A DNA stretch of 64,000 nt from the NCBI RefSeq assembly GCF_949987535.1, contig NC_080075.1, forward strand, positions 45,691,536-45,755,535, given 5' to 3'. The number at the start of each line of letters is the position of its first letter. The stretch's first letter is position 1. The position numbers and the translations under genes were made by a program. Origin of the DNA: Balaenoptera acutorostrata. Taxonomy: Eukaryota > Chordata > Mammalia > Artiodactyla > Balaenopteridae. Of this stretch, positions 21,636 to 34,345 are shown one piece after another. The notes beneath the pieces are model-generated. The model was given only the letters and a program-made list of their open reading frames with translations, did not search any database and was not told the DNA's origin.

Positions 21636-23520
21636 ATTTGTTATAGCTACCCTAGGTAATATTTAAATGGTCTCAAATGTATAAATAAAAGGACATTTTA
21701 ATGTGGTTAGATTAGGACAACAGAAAGAACTAGTTACCCTGAGTTGACTTGGGGGGCTGGTCTAGCTGTTGGGGCTTTGACATTTGGTGCCATGAATTGT
21801 TTGGCCAACAGAACATAACGAGATTGTATGTTTTAGTCTCCACTTTATGTGTTCCCTATCATGATAGCTCATACAACTGCTACTTCTATCAGGGTGAATA
21901 AGTCAGATATGCCGAGATTTGAAAGATGCTTATGTGGTTATCTGATAAAATGTAATTTGTAGCTAATGTATTTTGTATCACTTGAACCCTTCACTTCCAA
22001 ACCAATGTTCACATTAGCTGTCATGAGTAAAGAATATGTGTTATCTTACCTCATTCCTAATCTTGAGTTGAAATTCAATGAGAACCATTTGTGATCTTCC
22101 AAACAGTTCCTTTTAGTGGAGAAGTTCCAAATGAACAGGCTACACCTCACCAGCACAGCATAGCATTGGTAGGAAGAGGCAGGAGTAGGAGGAGTAGAGA
22201 GAAATAGGTCTGCAGTGATCAGAGTATTTTTCTAATTTTCTAGTATGTGACTAATGTGGAGGATTTCTTATTCAAATCATTTTTAGTAATTACATTGCCT
22301 GACTTGTGAGGCCCTATACAACATGCCTTCCATCATAAATTTAGTGACATGGCCTTATTATTTGGATTGTGCTGAATATGTAGTGCATTTTGCATTTTTC
22401 CTCAACTTAACTCAGTATCTGCCCATTAGCTGCAAGTCACTTCTCAGGTGACACAGCGTTTGAAATACCATATGGGAATAAATAGTTGCATTTGATTTTT
22501 GATTATTTCCAAAAGGCATCAGTGAAAAGCTGTGGTAAAATATAAGGTTGAGTCCCCGGGTAAAGGAAATTACTGCATTTCAGCTACCGTATCACGTGTC
22601 TTAAGGAAATGCTTACTCATATCATTAAGAGGTATGTTGCATTATATATCTCAAGAGTAGATTTTTTTGCATCCTAATTAAATAGATTGCATATCCTGGG
22701 TTAAAAGCAGAAATGAGATAACAGTGATGAGAATTGGTTTTAAACTTTCAGATGTTAAGGAAAAGAAAAAAAAGTAGAAATGCAGAGATTTATTTGTATT
22801 TTTTGACAAAAGGAAGATGTGAGGACAATTTATTTTTCTTGCAAAAAAAAGTGGAAATTTATTTCTTGCGTCTTTATACAGATAACATCTAGGAATAAAA
22901 TCTTCAAACCTAAAGAAACATTGCCCAACTAATGGTTCCTGTATCGACCTTCAGCAGAGACAAAGAACATTAAGTTGTGCCTTAGCAGTTCTTTGAAGGG
23001 TTCTGGTAATGTGGTAAATGTGCTTTACTGTCTGATGGTTTAATACAGGAATGGATCTTAGGCAATCAGACAAATGGATGTAAGCACATCCATTAGACGC
23101 TTTCTAGTATCATGAGTAGAAAGAAGCATAAGATTCTATAGAATTTCTATAGGAAATTCAGTTCTTCTGTAGATATTCAGGAGTATGGGAGGGTTATTTA
23201 TCTCTGAAGTAATCATGAGTATATCCCTGTAACTGAAATTCTTTATACCTTGTGATATAGTCTCAGATTCACTTCTCTGTTTTCCTAGGTATGGGTAAAG
23301 ATGTCCATTTTTATTTGATTGCACATATAGAAAATTTTATTCTTGTTGATATCCAGGAAGCTGAATATTCAGAAAGTAGATGAATGGATTGCATACATAC
23401 CTATATTCTTCTTTTTAAATAACCTCCCAATTCAAACATAAATTTAAAGATTTATGGTGAGCAATTTATAGCATAATTATTATTTTCTTCCAAATTCAAT
23501 GCTAAAAAATTTAGACAACT
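21636..23520. other. No recognised feature
   Basis: About 1.9 kb in which I recognise neither gene nor repeat. Confidence 0.4.
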
Positions 23521-23879
23521 ATCTTCATCTACTTGGGCTGCCATAATAAAATACTATAGACTGGGTGGCTTAAACAAAAGAAATATATATTGTCACAGTT
23601 TTGGAGTCTACGTCAGGGTATCACATGGTCAGATTCTGATGAGGACTCTTTTCCTGGCTTGTGGAAGGCCTCCTTCTCTCTGTGTCCTCACAGGGCAGAG
23701 AGAGCAAACTCTCCAGTATCTCTTGTTATAAGAAGACTAATTCCACAATGAAGGCCCCTCTCTTGTGACCTCACTTAAACCTAATACCTCTCAGAGGACC
23801 CATCTTCAGATGCCATTACACTGTGGGTTAGGGCTTCAACTTATTAATTTGGAGGGATACAGTTCAGTCCATAGCAACA
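23521..23879 (-). mobile_element. MLT1 (ERVL-MaLR) LTR
   Basis: Reversed LTR with 'cttgggctgccataataaaa', 'gactgggtggcttaaacaa', 'ctgtgtcctcacagggcag', 'cacttaaacctaatacctc' and the 5' terminus 'cagtccatagcaaca'. The right end is precise; the left end is slightly eroded. Solo. Confidence 0.9.
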
Positions 23880-23884
23880 ATATT

Positions 23885-24815
23885 ATCTGGGTTTTCATGT
23901 TGAGTATTGTAGTTGACTCCTCCAGATTTCCTAGTAACCAGTGTTTTCAAACCATGATGTGTAGCCATCTGTCCGTCTGACTGAAAGTACCTGGGCTCAT
24001 TCAAGAGGACCTATGTCTCCTATTTTGGCTGTCCCTCCCCGTATTTTTTTCAGAAAGAACATGGTCAACAAAGACTCATTTTTGAAGAAATCGAGGAATT
24101 CTTGGTTAAATGACTGGTAGATCTGATGGAAAAGGAAGAAAAAGAGAAAGTTTAGAAACAATGCAGAATTTTTAAACAAACCCTATATCAAACATCTTTT
24201 CTTACCCACTTTCCATTAAACATAAAAAAATATTGATACATAAACTCATAATTCTAACTGCTCAGTAGAGCTTATTCATTTCTCTTTCTTACTAAACATA
24301 TCCATACATATAGTACAATGTATAGCCCCTGATCCTTTCATTTTGCAGATTTCGTGTGAATCCATGCATACAGTGGTATAAAATTTATCACATTTGTTTG
24401 AACAGAATCTCAATATGTTTTATTTCTTTGCTACTAACTACAGGTGGAAGCTAGAACTAAATATGTTAGGCATAGGTTATCTGTATTTGTGAATGGCCTT
24501 TTGTCCCCAGAAAAGGGACTTGAACCATGTCAACAGGATTGGCCACATGTAAATGTAATGCTTGATCCTTGAAGTAGAAAATAGAGTGTTAGCTCTAAAA
24601 TAGGCTTCTATCATTTTACACACTTAAAATACATTAAGTTCTTGAGACCAAAACAATGAAAGAATGTGAGTGGTTTCGTTTCTATGTGTGCTCTCTGCAA
24701 ACTAAAGGAACATTGTTTTGTGAGTGGTAATAAATATGTCTTAGAATTCATGTACTTTATTATTGTGTTTATAAGATACAACTAGTTAGGTTAGAGTGAA
24801 GAATTGAGCTATATT
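23885..24815. other. No recognised feature
   Basis: Unidentified AT-rich sequence. No gene or repeat seen. Confidence 0.4.
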
Positions 24816-24819
24816 CATA

Positions 24820-25266
24820 TGTATGTGTCTCCTTGGACTGTGAGTTCTTTTTTTTTTTTTTTTTATAGATTTATTTTATTTATTTATTTATTTGGCTGTG
24901 TTGGGTCTTCGTTTCTGTGCGAGGGCTTTCTGTAGTTGCGGCGAGCGGGGGCCACTCTTCATCGCGGTACACGGGCCTCTCACTATCGCGGCCTCTCTGG
25001 TTGCAGAGCACAGGCTCCAGACGCGCAGGCTCAGTAGTTGTGGCTCACGGGCCCAGTTGCTCCGCGGCATGTGGGATCTTCCCAGACCAGGGCTCGAACC
25101 CGTGTCCCCTGCATTGGCAGGCAGACTCTCAACCACTGCGCCACCAGGGAAGCCCTGTGAGTTCTTTAAGGGCAGGCTCTATAACATATTTGACTCTGTG
25201 TCCCCAGAATAGTATTTGTATAAAATAGGGGCTCCATAAGTGCTTAATGATTGACTGACTGAATAA
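24820..25266 (+). mobile_element. L2 3' end interrupted by a CHR SINE
   Basis: 'ccttggactgtgagttcttt' before the SINE and 'gttctttaagggcaggctc', 'gactctgtgtccccagaata', 'tgcttaatgattgactgact' after it form one L2 3' end, the common 'actgtgagctccttgagggc' region. Confidence 0.75.
24851..25155 (-). mobile_element. CHR-2 SINE, younger subtype
   Basis: Full copy with T-rich tail on the left, ending 'gcgccaccagggaagccc'. Duplication tgtgagttcttt at 24,839-24,850 and 25,156-25,167. It was inserted into the L2. Confidence 0.96.
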
Positions 25267-26265
25267 ATATCTCCAAAATATCTGGACCACAGCATAATTA
25301 ATTCAATGTTTTAGTTTGATTTAATGACCAATAGGGATAGCTCATGGTCAAATAAATTGATGTGCATCAAATTTATAATAAAAAATGGTGAAGCAACTTA
25401 TTTTGTTTCAGTGATAATTATTTATAAGGCTTTCTATTCATCTGACTTAAAGATTAAACCCATATTTCAACCAAAATATTAGAGAGCTTTACTTTCTTGT
25501 TGCTAGTTTATTTTCTTTCTCTTATATTACTTCATTTTTGAAGATTACCCTGAGCTAAAAAAATATTTCCAACCTCATTGAAGATTCTGGATGACAAGCC
25601 CTTGACTGAAAAATGCCAATGGCGGTTAGTTTTGGTTATTTTTAATGCACTTGCAGAACATTAGAAACCTCAGGTCTCTTTTTAAAAATTTCAAGTGCAT
25701 TTTCACAGAAACTCTCAAAGATAGACCAAGATGATTACAAAGTCAAGGTTATTTTGCAAGGGTAAAATTCCTTATTGAATTCTAGTTAACTTGATGATTC
25801 TGGTCAAATGCCAAGTCAGATAATTGCTTTATTCTCTGGTAAATTTCCTTCCTGGATTAGACTGCATTTACTTAATTTTATGATTTCTTCTAGGGGTGGA
25901 TAATTGGTGAATATTATTGATGCTTCATCACAGACATAGTTCCAATTTGATTATGTGGGGAATGATATGTGTGCAAAAGTTACAGAATTTTGCGTCTTTT
26001 TATATTTAGTTTCTGAGAGTTAATGAATTCATGGCAGTGTGCTTTCAGTCTGGTGGAGGAGGATCCAGAAAGAAATACTTTATTGCTTTATCTTAAAATG
26101 GAGAATTGAGGCACCTTCGGATGAAACGAGACAGTATGTGATAGCAATATCATCATAGCCATTATTTATAAACAAAACCAAACAAAGCAACCATCTATGC
26201 AGGTGTTAGTTGTGGCAGAGTCAGGAGTGGGTGAGAAGAGTTTATTAGATGACTAAAGGGTGCAG
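25267..26265. other. No recognised feature
   Basis: About 1 kb of unidentified AT-rich sequence. Confidence 0.4.
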
Positions 26266-26267
26266 GC

Positions 26268-26410
26268 AACATTGCGTTGTGGAGAGCATCAGCTTTGGAG
26301 TCATATAGCATTGGTTTCAATTCCCAGTTCTCCATTTTAGTAGTTTTGTTCTTTTCATCTTTTCAAGTTACTTTTCAGTGTCTGGCATGTAATAGTTTTA
26401 ATATAAATCG
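26268..26410 (+). mobile_element. MIR SINE
   Basis: 'gtggagagcatcagctttgg' then 'agtcatatagcattggtttc' and 'aattcccagttctcca' match the forward MIR head. The tail is diverged. Confidence 0.65.
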
Positions 26411-26984
26411 TAGTTACTGTCATTAGCCACTAAACAACTAAGGTGTTTTTCTGGAATATTCACACTTTTCAATCAATGTTTGTCTTAAGCATTTTTGGTG
26501 ATGTGAGACTGAATGTTTTGTTGCGGTGAAGTCTTTATCCTGTGATATTCCCTACTCAATTAACCAGATAGCCTCCACTCTTGGTTTAAAAAGCAGAAAC
26601 CTCTAAGGGTTAGAGACACAAACATTTGCATACTATATCTCATTTTTGTTAGATGTTTTAAAAGAAAAAACATTTTAAAAACTCCCTAACAGTAGGGGCA
26701 TGGCCATTCCTTTTAAATTTTGGTCACATATTCAGGAAGATAGCGATGGTAGCTGATAGGGAAATTAATGGTCCCTGAAGGGCTGGTCTATGTATCTTGG
26801 GACATATTCAGATTTACCTTATAGACTGGTTAATTTTACATAATGGAGGCACAGGTGGTATTGGTTGTGAAGAGGAGTAAGATCCTGAACTTTCTCACTC
26901 ATCTTTTCATTTGTTAGGGAGTAGGAAGGCCATATGTAAATTAATTAAGTCTAAAAGGTATGTTTGGTCTATTCCTGAGATTGT

Positions 26985-27140
26985 ATTGACCTTAAGCCTT
27001 TGATTTTGAGGTCAGAAATCCTAGCTTTGCTATTTATTACCACTGTGTCCTCCTATGAGTTACTGGACTTCTCTGGACTTAGTGTCTTATCTATAAAATC
27101 ATAATAATATGTCCCACATCATTATAAGTTTTATCTGGAA
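26985..27140 (+). mobile_element. MIR SINE
   Basis: 'tcagaaatcctagctttgct', 'cctatgagttactggacttc' and 'tcttatctataaaatcataa' follow the MIR order. Confidence 0.7.
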
Positions 27141-27257
27141 CTTTATTACCTAGATAATGCAAGGAGAGTCTTGTTTTAATTCATAGTGCAAAATATCTGT
27201 TCAGAAAATGTTTGGTGGTCTCTGAACCAAGTTTTTGAGACTTAAGAATGCAAAAAG

Positions 27258-27450
27258 GCAACTGACAATTGTTGAGTATGCACATACTGTGTGCGAGATA
27301 GATGTTGGCCAATTATTATATATATTTATCTCATTTAATCCACATAGCAGTCATGTTGAGTTGGTCCCCTTACCTTCATGTACAAGGTGAGGGAACCAAG
27401 TCTTAGGCTGGTTTAGTAGCTTGTTAAGTCACACAGCTAGAGGCTTATAA
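27258..27450 (-). mobile_element. MIR/L2-type fragment
   Basis: 'ttatctcatttaatccacat', 'gcttgttaagtcacacagct' are the familiar reversed phrases of MIR with its LINE-like 3' part. Confidence 0.65.
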
Positions 27451-27454
27451 TGCC

Positions 27455-28920
27455 AAAACTTTACTGTGTTTGTCTGTTGTCAGACACCAAATTCTATTCC
27501 CTTGGAATGTATTATGTTCCTGGGTCTGTGTTCTTTGCTACCACCAAAATATCTTCATCATTTCCTGTTGATTGGTTTATTCCTTCTTATGCTGAGCCTG
27601 TGTGCTTTACTTTAGACTACATACCTGCTTGATTTAGGGTTTGTAAATATGTATCTATCCAATTTAGGTGTCAGGAAATCCATGCTGTTGATTTTCTGGT
27701 TAGCAGGTATAGTAAAGAGAAATGTGATTTACACAGGTTATTTTATAGCATTATTGTTTAACTTCAAAAGCAAACACATTCATTTTATATGCATTTAATA
27801 AGCAAAAGGCCGATGGTCTCAGATTCCTTGATATCCTCTTGAAAAAACATTAAATGTAACAGATTTACTAATATTTTTCTCATTAAATCACATATGAATT
27901 TATTCTGTGCAAAGGCAAGGCCTGTATATCTGTGGCAAAATCAGGCATGGCTGAAAGATGAAGTCATTCATAGTTGCCAGGGAATATTAATAATATGACT
28001 CCTAAGAGTGGAAGTGCTGTTATCTCTCTGTCCACCTGCCAAAAGGATTGCATAGAGAGCACAGAAAACCAGAAATTCTGCAGCTGCACCAATAAGACAA
28101 CTCCAAAATGACCTGAAAGTGGAAAAAAACAGAATTATTGATTTTGAGGTATTCTGATATGTCAGTTCCAGCCTTGACCAAATCCAACCTTTAATGAAAA
28201 ATGGAGAATTCAGAAACAAAGTTAAATTGTCATTGTCCCTCCAATTCATAGCTAAATTTATATTTTCTATTTGAAGATGGTGGATATGTAATGCAAAGCA
28301 GATATTTCATAAACTTAAGTAGATAAACCTGTATACAGAATGCAACTAAATTTGCTGTTTAAGACAGCATTTAAGGTTGAAAACCTTGAAAAATCTTTAA
28401 CTTTACTTAAAGACTTAAGCAACACAAAAATAAGTTGCTTTTATTTTTCAGGTTACAGATAATATGAAAAGAAAGTTGCCAGTCATTCCAGAGTTTTATT
28501 TTAATGCTTCATGGATAGTGTTTTTTAAACTTGTGCTTATCTCTCATTTAGTGGAATTTATGTAACTCCAGAGAACACAGTGGTGATCATGGCTCTTTGG
28601 ATGTGGTCCTTTTGAATCCATGCCCTTTACCACTCACATACTCTGCCCAAATCTCAGCAAATGACCCTGTGTCAGAAGGAAAATAGGAGCTGCCTAACAT
28701 AAATTCTCTCAACTTTCTACCCCACCACCCATAAATTTATCTACTTCTATGTACTCCAGCTACAAAGGGAGAGGGTCAAGACTGGTTGTTTTCTGGTGCT
28801 CTGTAACCCATCCGCTCCTGCTGTCTACCTCTAGTTTCTTACTACATTTTTTTTTATCATTTGATCTCTTCTTTGCTATTAATCTCTCACACTTCACTGG
28901 TTCCTTTTTTTCAATTTATA
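27455..28920. other. No recognised feature
   Basis: About 1.5 kb of unidentified sequence. Frames at 27,450-27,632, 27,968-28,249 and 28,749-29,006 show no known motifs. Confidence 0.4.
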
Positions 28921-28924
28921 AATA

Positions 28925-29330
28925 TTCATTAATTCAACAATTATTTATTAAGAATCTGTTTGACGACAGGCTGTTTTCTAGGCACTGGAGTTACAGTATT
29001 GATTGAAATAGACAAAAATATCTACTTCCATGGAAGTTAGATTCTGGTGAGTGGAGAAGAGATTTAAAAAATAGGTAAATATGTAATATAGCAGATGATG
29101 GTAGGGACTAATGAGGAGTTCACTATAAAATAAGGTAGTCTGGAAAGGCTTCACTGAGAAGATGATATTTGTACAAAGGAGGTTAGAGTGTAGAATGTGC
29201 AGATCTGGGGAAGAACATTTTAGCAGAGGAAACATGAAGTAGAAAGATCTTGAGAGAGGAGCATGCCTGCCATATGCGAAAAACAACTAGGAGGTCAAAG
29301 TGGCTGGAGCAGTCAGTGAAAGAAGATGGT
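28925..29330 (-). mobile_element. L2 LINE 3' fragment
   Basis: 'ttctaggcactggagttaca', 'ccatggaagttagattctgg', 'ctggaaaggcttcactgag' and 'agaacattttagcagaggaa' are reversed L2 tail landmarks in the right order. Confidence 0.75.
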
Positions 29331-29369
29331 GCAGATCCTGCAGAGTATTTTGTCAATTATACAAACTGA

Positions 29370-30190
29370 AAAATAATAAAAATGTATAATTGATAAAGTA
29401 AGAGGGGAGATAGAATCATAAGAATGCTCCATTAATATAAAAGAAGGCAAAAAAGGAAATAAAAAAGAACAGATGGAATAAATAAAAACAGCTAGAAAGT
29501 TGTAGATTTTAGTACAACCTATCAATAATCACATAAATGCTCTAAACCCACCAAGTAAGATATATTGTCAGACTTCATATAACAAAAAGACCCAATTCTA
29601 TGCTCTTTACAAGAAGCCCACTTTAAACATAGAAAAAATAAAAGGGATAAAATACTAGGATTGAAAAATGTATACCATGCAAATAATAAAAAAGAAAGCT
29701 AGAGTAGTTGTACTAATACCAGATAAATAAGACTTCAGAACAAGAAATAACACCAGAAATAAAGAGGGGCATTTCATGACACAAAGGGGTCAATTCTCCA
29801 TGAAGGTCTATCAATTAAAAATAAGTATGCACCAAAAAAAAGAGCAAAAACTGACAGAATTTAGGAGACAAAAGCATATATACAATTTTAGTTGAAGACT
29901 TCAACAGTCCTCTCATTAACCAGTACGAGACAGAAAATGAGCATGCATATAGATGACCTGAATAATATCAACCACGTTGATCTAATTGACATTTATAGAA
30001 CACTCCCCTCCAAACACACACGCGTACCCACCCACACTCACACACATACACACAGCAGAATATACATTTTGTTTGCAAATGCACAAGGAATGATCATCAA
30101 ATTTACCATATTCTGGGCCATAAAATAAATCTTACAAATTTAAAATAGTAAAAATAATACAAAATGTGTTCTTAGACCCTAGAGGGGTTA
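29370..30190 (+). mobile_element. Old L1M fragment, ORF2 endonuclease part
   Basis: Broken forward L1 ORF2 N-terminal sequence. A short stretch still reads DDLNNINHVDLIDIYRTL near 29,955-30,007, a part of the endonuclease domain. A CA-rich microsatellite (about 30,016-30,055) has grown inside it. No usable frame remains. Confidence 0.7.
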
Positions 30191-30620
30191 AACAAATAAT
30201 AAATTTCCAGAAAGTACTCAAACTTCACAACTCTCTGTTGACTTACCTGTGGCCCCCTCTAGGTATGCTTCTACCACCCTCACATCCTGTGGCTAAGAGC
30301 CGACAAAGGACTATTACTGAATTCTCTGATCTACTCCTCATTGGCTTTAGCTCTTATTTTCAGTCATGCTCCTGTATTTTTGACTTGAGATTGATCTTGA
30401 TTTCCTTATCCCGACCCTTGGTATTATTTAGGACTTTGGCTAAATCATACCATTGCCTCCTTTTGCTCTCCACTGCTTTGAGTGGGATGCCCCCACACAA
30501 CTATGATCCCCTGAACCCAGTTGCTACCCACATGCTTGACCAAGGCCCATAAAGTTAACACGAGGTAGTAAGGTTTTCCCCAAAGAGTCAATCACTCTCT
30601 AGTTTACACTCCTACTGTAT
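30191..30620. other. No recognised feature
   Basis: A 128-codon frame at 30,166-30,552 spans the L1 edge and unidentified sequence. It has no recognisable domain and is probably chance. Confidence 0.4.
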
Positions 30621-30621
30621 C

Positions 30622-30725
30622 TTGCCCATGATTAAATGAAATATAATATATAAAGAGTTTGTGCAATGCTTGGCATGTGGCAAGTTTGCAGTAATACTAG
30701 TTGTTAGTATTAATGTAAAGTTTTT
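30622..30725 (+). mobile_element. MIR 3' part
   Basis: 'gattaaatgaaatataatat', then 'gcaatgcttggcatgtgg', then 'ctagttgttagtattaatg' match the MIR 3' half. Confidence 0.65.
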
Positions 30726-30899
30726 GGTCTTATTATTATTATATTGATATATCTGTTTTATTTCAATTTTTAGCTTCTCTCCCCAACTTGTTTTATTCTT
30801 TGTATTTACTGTTGATAAATATGATCACCAGGCCCCAAGTTACTCAAATTATAAAACTGGAGTTGTCTTCAATTTCTCTATTTTTCTCCAGTTGTTAAC

Positions 30900-31580
30900 T
30901 ACTATAGAGTCTACCTCTTGAATGCCTATCGTATTTTTTATCATCCTCTCAGTTCCTGTTGCTCCTATCTCTTTATACCTTGCCTGAGCTAGTGCAATAT
31001 TTCCCTAACTAGATTCCTTTTCTCAAAGTCATCCCCTACCATGATTCCAGAAGTATAATTCCAAAATGCAAGTATGATCTCATATTTAAGACACATTATT
31101 CATTGTCATTGGGAAGTCCATGAATCCCTTCATTGTATCCTTCTGAGTAACAAGTCTCATTTCTGATTATTTCATCAAATGCACTCATCAGTGCCACACT
31201 ACTTGCAGTTCTTCCAAATTATTTACATCTTTTTGCTTTTGTACATATTTTTTGACAGGAAAACTATTACACCCCCAGTTTGTTGGTGTGAACACAGTTT
31301 AAATTTCTCCTCACTTCCAAAGCCTTCACTGATAGCTAACTGCCATTCTTTCCTCTCTAGTGACAACACACCACATATCCCATCCTATGTGGTGCTCCTT
31401 TTGGTACTTAACCAGGGTGTTATCATTTTAAATTCGTATGTCTATTTTCTCCACTAGATTTTGAGTTCCTTGAATTCAGGCATGGCTGACATCTTATTAA
31501 TCTGCTTCTTCAACCCTTTGTCCAACCCTGGACACGTGGAAGGTTTCATACTAGAATGGCTGACTAAATAGAATGAAATA
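30900..31580 (+). mobile_element. L2 LINE 3' end
   Basis: Diverged ORF2 end followed by the terminal phrases 'ttttctccactagattttga', 'gttccttgaattcaggcatg' and a TGACTAAATAGAATGAA terminus. Confidence 0.7.
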
Positions 31581-31589
31581 AAAAGGACT

Positions 31590-32262
31590 GAGTTAGGTTC
31601 AGTAATGTCCCATGGAACTTTCCAGACTTATGATTCCATAATGCATTAAAATTGAATGAAGACAAAGATCAGCTTTTAAAATTCATTCAAATTATCCAGA
31701 TGTACAAAACATACCAAATATTATGTCGTTTCTTCACTTTCAAGGCATGAAACTCATCAATAAATCCTTTGTCTGGATTTTCTAGCATTGTGCCACATGT
31801 AGTCTGTAGATGTATGTGGATTTAAATATTTCTGAATTTTATATACACATGATTTATTCTTTTACTTCAAAAAATTGGTAGAAATTTGAACTGGCTATCA
31901 ATCCTTAGCTACAGAAAAATGCCTTCTGTGTATAAAATGTAATTCTATACATTGTATTGAGTGTTGAAATTTTATCTACTATAAATTTATCTGAACATGT
32001 GCTGAAACATTGTCAGTGATGAAATCCTTAAGCAAGAAATCTTGAAAAAATGAGATAAAATACCCCCGAATTGTCTGTTGCTTACAGGGGCTATTTGACT
32101 TCTTGATTTGGTCATTCCAAGATCCAAAATTGGTTACAGAGTGGATTGCTATTGGGTGTATACAAATTATATTATGTAAGCAGATATCTTTTTGCCCCAT
32201 ATTGAATGGACTGGGCTTGTAATTCTTGCTTCTGAAGAGTTACAATAGCAGTATTCCCGGAC
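31590..32262. other. No recognised feature
   Basis: Unidentified AT-rich sequence. Confidence 0.4.
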
Positions 32263-32264
32263 TC

Positions 32265-32360
32265 AGTAAATCAACATTTTTGAGTTCCTACTATGTGGAG
32301 TACATTTGAGGGAGACTGATTTAGAAAGAGTCGCTGCTTCCTATATGCTTACAGCTTGAT
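32265..32360 (-). mobile_element. L2 3' end fragment
   Basis: 'tgagttcctactatgtggag' and 'cttacagcttgatgtcaag' are reversed L2 terminal phrases. Confidence 0.6.
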
Positions 32361-32414
32361 GTCAAGGCAATGCCATTATTACTGCTCCTAATTTTGAGAT
32401 TATCAACAACAATA

Positions 32415-32660
32415 TTTTATGTTGATGTATGTGTCTAACACTGTTCCAAGGAATTTATATCTATTATTAAAATTTAATCATTACAAAAAACCCTTTGTAG
32501 TAGATATAGTTATTATCTCTATTTAACCACAAAATAAAATCCTAAAGACTTTATAGACTTATCCAAAATCACACAGTTATTAAATAATAGAGTTGGAATT
32601 AACCAGTCTTATGCTGGAGTTTGTTCTCCTTACCACTGTAGCCTACTTCCTCCCTAAGTT
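32415..32660 (-). mobile_element. MIR-type SINE
   Basis: 'ctaacactgttccaaggaat', 'tccaaaatcacacagttatt' and 'taatagagttggaattaacc' match the reversed MIR with its LINE-like tail. Confidence 0.7.
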
Positions 32661-34145
32661 TCACAAGCAAAAAATATGAACAGTTAAAAAGCATATGAAT
32701 TAAATTGCAGTTCTGTGTAACAACCTAGAAATATTGTGGGCAGTGCATGATTAATTGCCAAAAGAATGGTAAAGACAAAGTCTTTGGGTTTATCTTGATA
32801 CTCAAGAGTACTCCAAGACCACCTTCTATCTCTTCTCTTGTATCTCCTTCTTTAAACAATCCCCTTGCAAGTCCAATTTGATAGCAAAGTCCAGAATTAT
32901 GCAAGTTTACTCAATGTGTTTTTCCTGTACACATTTTTAAAAAGGTACTGATTAAAGTTTTGCTTTTTTCAGAATACATACACAAACCGAACCCCTGCTT
33001 GCATATATAAACCCATTAGCCTACCCACTTATGCATCAGGCTTAAAATGATGGCTTTTGTTGAATTTTTGCCAAATGAATTGGACTAAAATATTCTCAAT
33101 ATCTAGCAAATGTGTGCCAATCAAATAGCCATATGGTAATAATAAATGTCTGGCTGTGACCCATAAAAGACAGCTTTTTAATATATGATCTTGCACTATA
33201 CCTTCATTTTTTACCTTATTTTAAAGTTCTTCTCCATGATACCTTGGATATTCACAAAATTCTGAAGTAACTGCATTCAGTCTGAATGAATAGGACTGAA
33301 GATGTATGATGCGGCCATATGACTGTATAAAAGTGAAGTCATGTGATGATGATTTTCTTTGACTGTAAGGAAATGCTTTTCAGAAAATCAGTTGAGCAGT
33401 TTTTTACTCCCCATTTCAATGTAGATCATCACTACTTTAGTTGTAGCTTACGTTAGGTTTCGTATAGAAAGAGGAAAAGAAAAGTTTTGTTTGAAAGTGC
33501 TTCCAGTGGTTGATTTATTGAAAGAACCACCTCAGTAGGAATAATTTTAACTCTAGATTTCCCAAAGAATCAGCAATTTTAAAATATAGGTAGCCTTCAA
33601 ATAGAGATGTATTAATTCCATGAATACTTTAATTTCAAGGTAGATCTATCCTTTCAGATGGTTTTATGTGCAGGCTTCATAAAATCTGTAATATATATGG
33701 GGGCATAAGGCAGGGAAGGAGTAAGTCTCAGCTTCATAAAGTAACTTTTGTTTGCAACGCAAGGTTTGAATAGGGGTGGCACAAATTCCCAGGCAAAAAG
33801 TATACAGTCAAGTTTATTACTTTCTGAAACTGCTTGACTATTGGAGTTTATTTTGAGCATCACTGATTTGATTTTCTCTTTGCGAATCTGTTTACAGAGA
33901 AGCAAGAAGCCCTTGATGTGACCAGTTTGATACTTCCCAAAATATCTTAGTATATTTTAGTTATGGTGATGATTGCTTGATTGACTCCAATATCTGCTGT
34001 AATATATAATTTAATATCTCTAGTACCCAGATTATATTAAACATTGAAAATGCCACATTGTTTCAGAGGTTTTAAATAAAAAGAAGAACCTTATCCATAA
34101 GAATTTCTAGAGTGCATGTCCTTGCCTGTTAGTATATAAGTGTAG
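32661..34145. other. No recognised feature
   Basis: About 1.5 kb without a gene or repeat that I recognise. It may contain old conserved noncoding DNA, but that cannot be judged from one sequence. Confidence 0.4.
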
Positions 34146-34147
34146 AT

Positions 34148-34345
34148 ACAGAACCACTGATTTGTGAGTCACATGGCTATGGTTCTAATCCTGAGGTCTT
34201 TGCCTCTCTGAACTTTAGTTTCTTCTTCCCTAAAATAGAAAAATATACCTATATCATGTGGTTGTTTTGAGTAGATAAATTTATGTCAAAGAGCATTGCA
34301 AATTACCCTTATTATGCAAGTGTTAGTTATCATAGTCATTTTTCA
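34148..34345 (+). mobile_element. MIR SINE
   Basis: 'acagaaccactgatttgtga', 'ctctgaactttagtttcttc', 'tatcatgtggttgttttgag' and 'gcaagtgttagttatcatag' follow the full MIR order. Confidence 0.75.

Noticed and set aside
30166..30552. 128-codon plus-strand frame
   Set aside because: Begins inside an L1M fragment and runs into unidentified DNA. No protein features.
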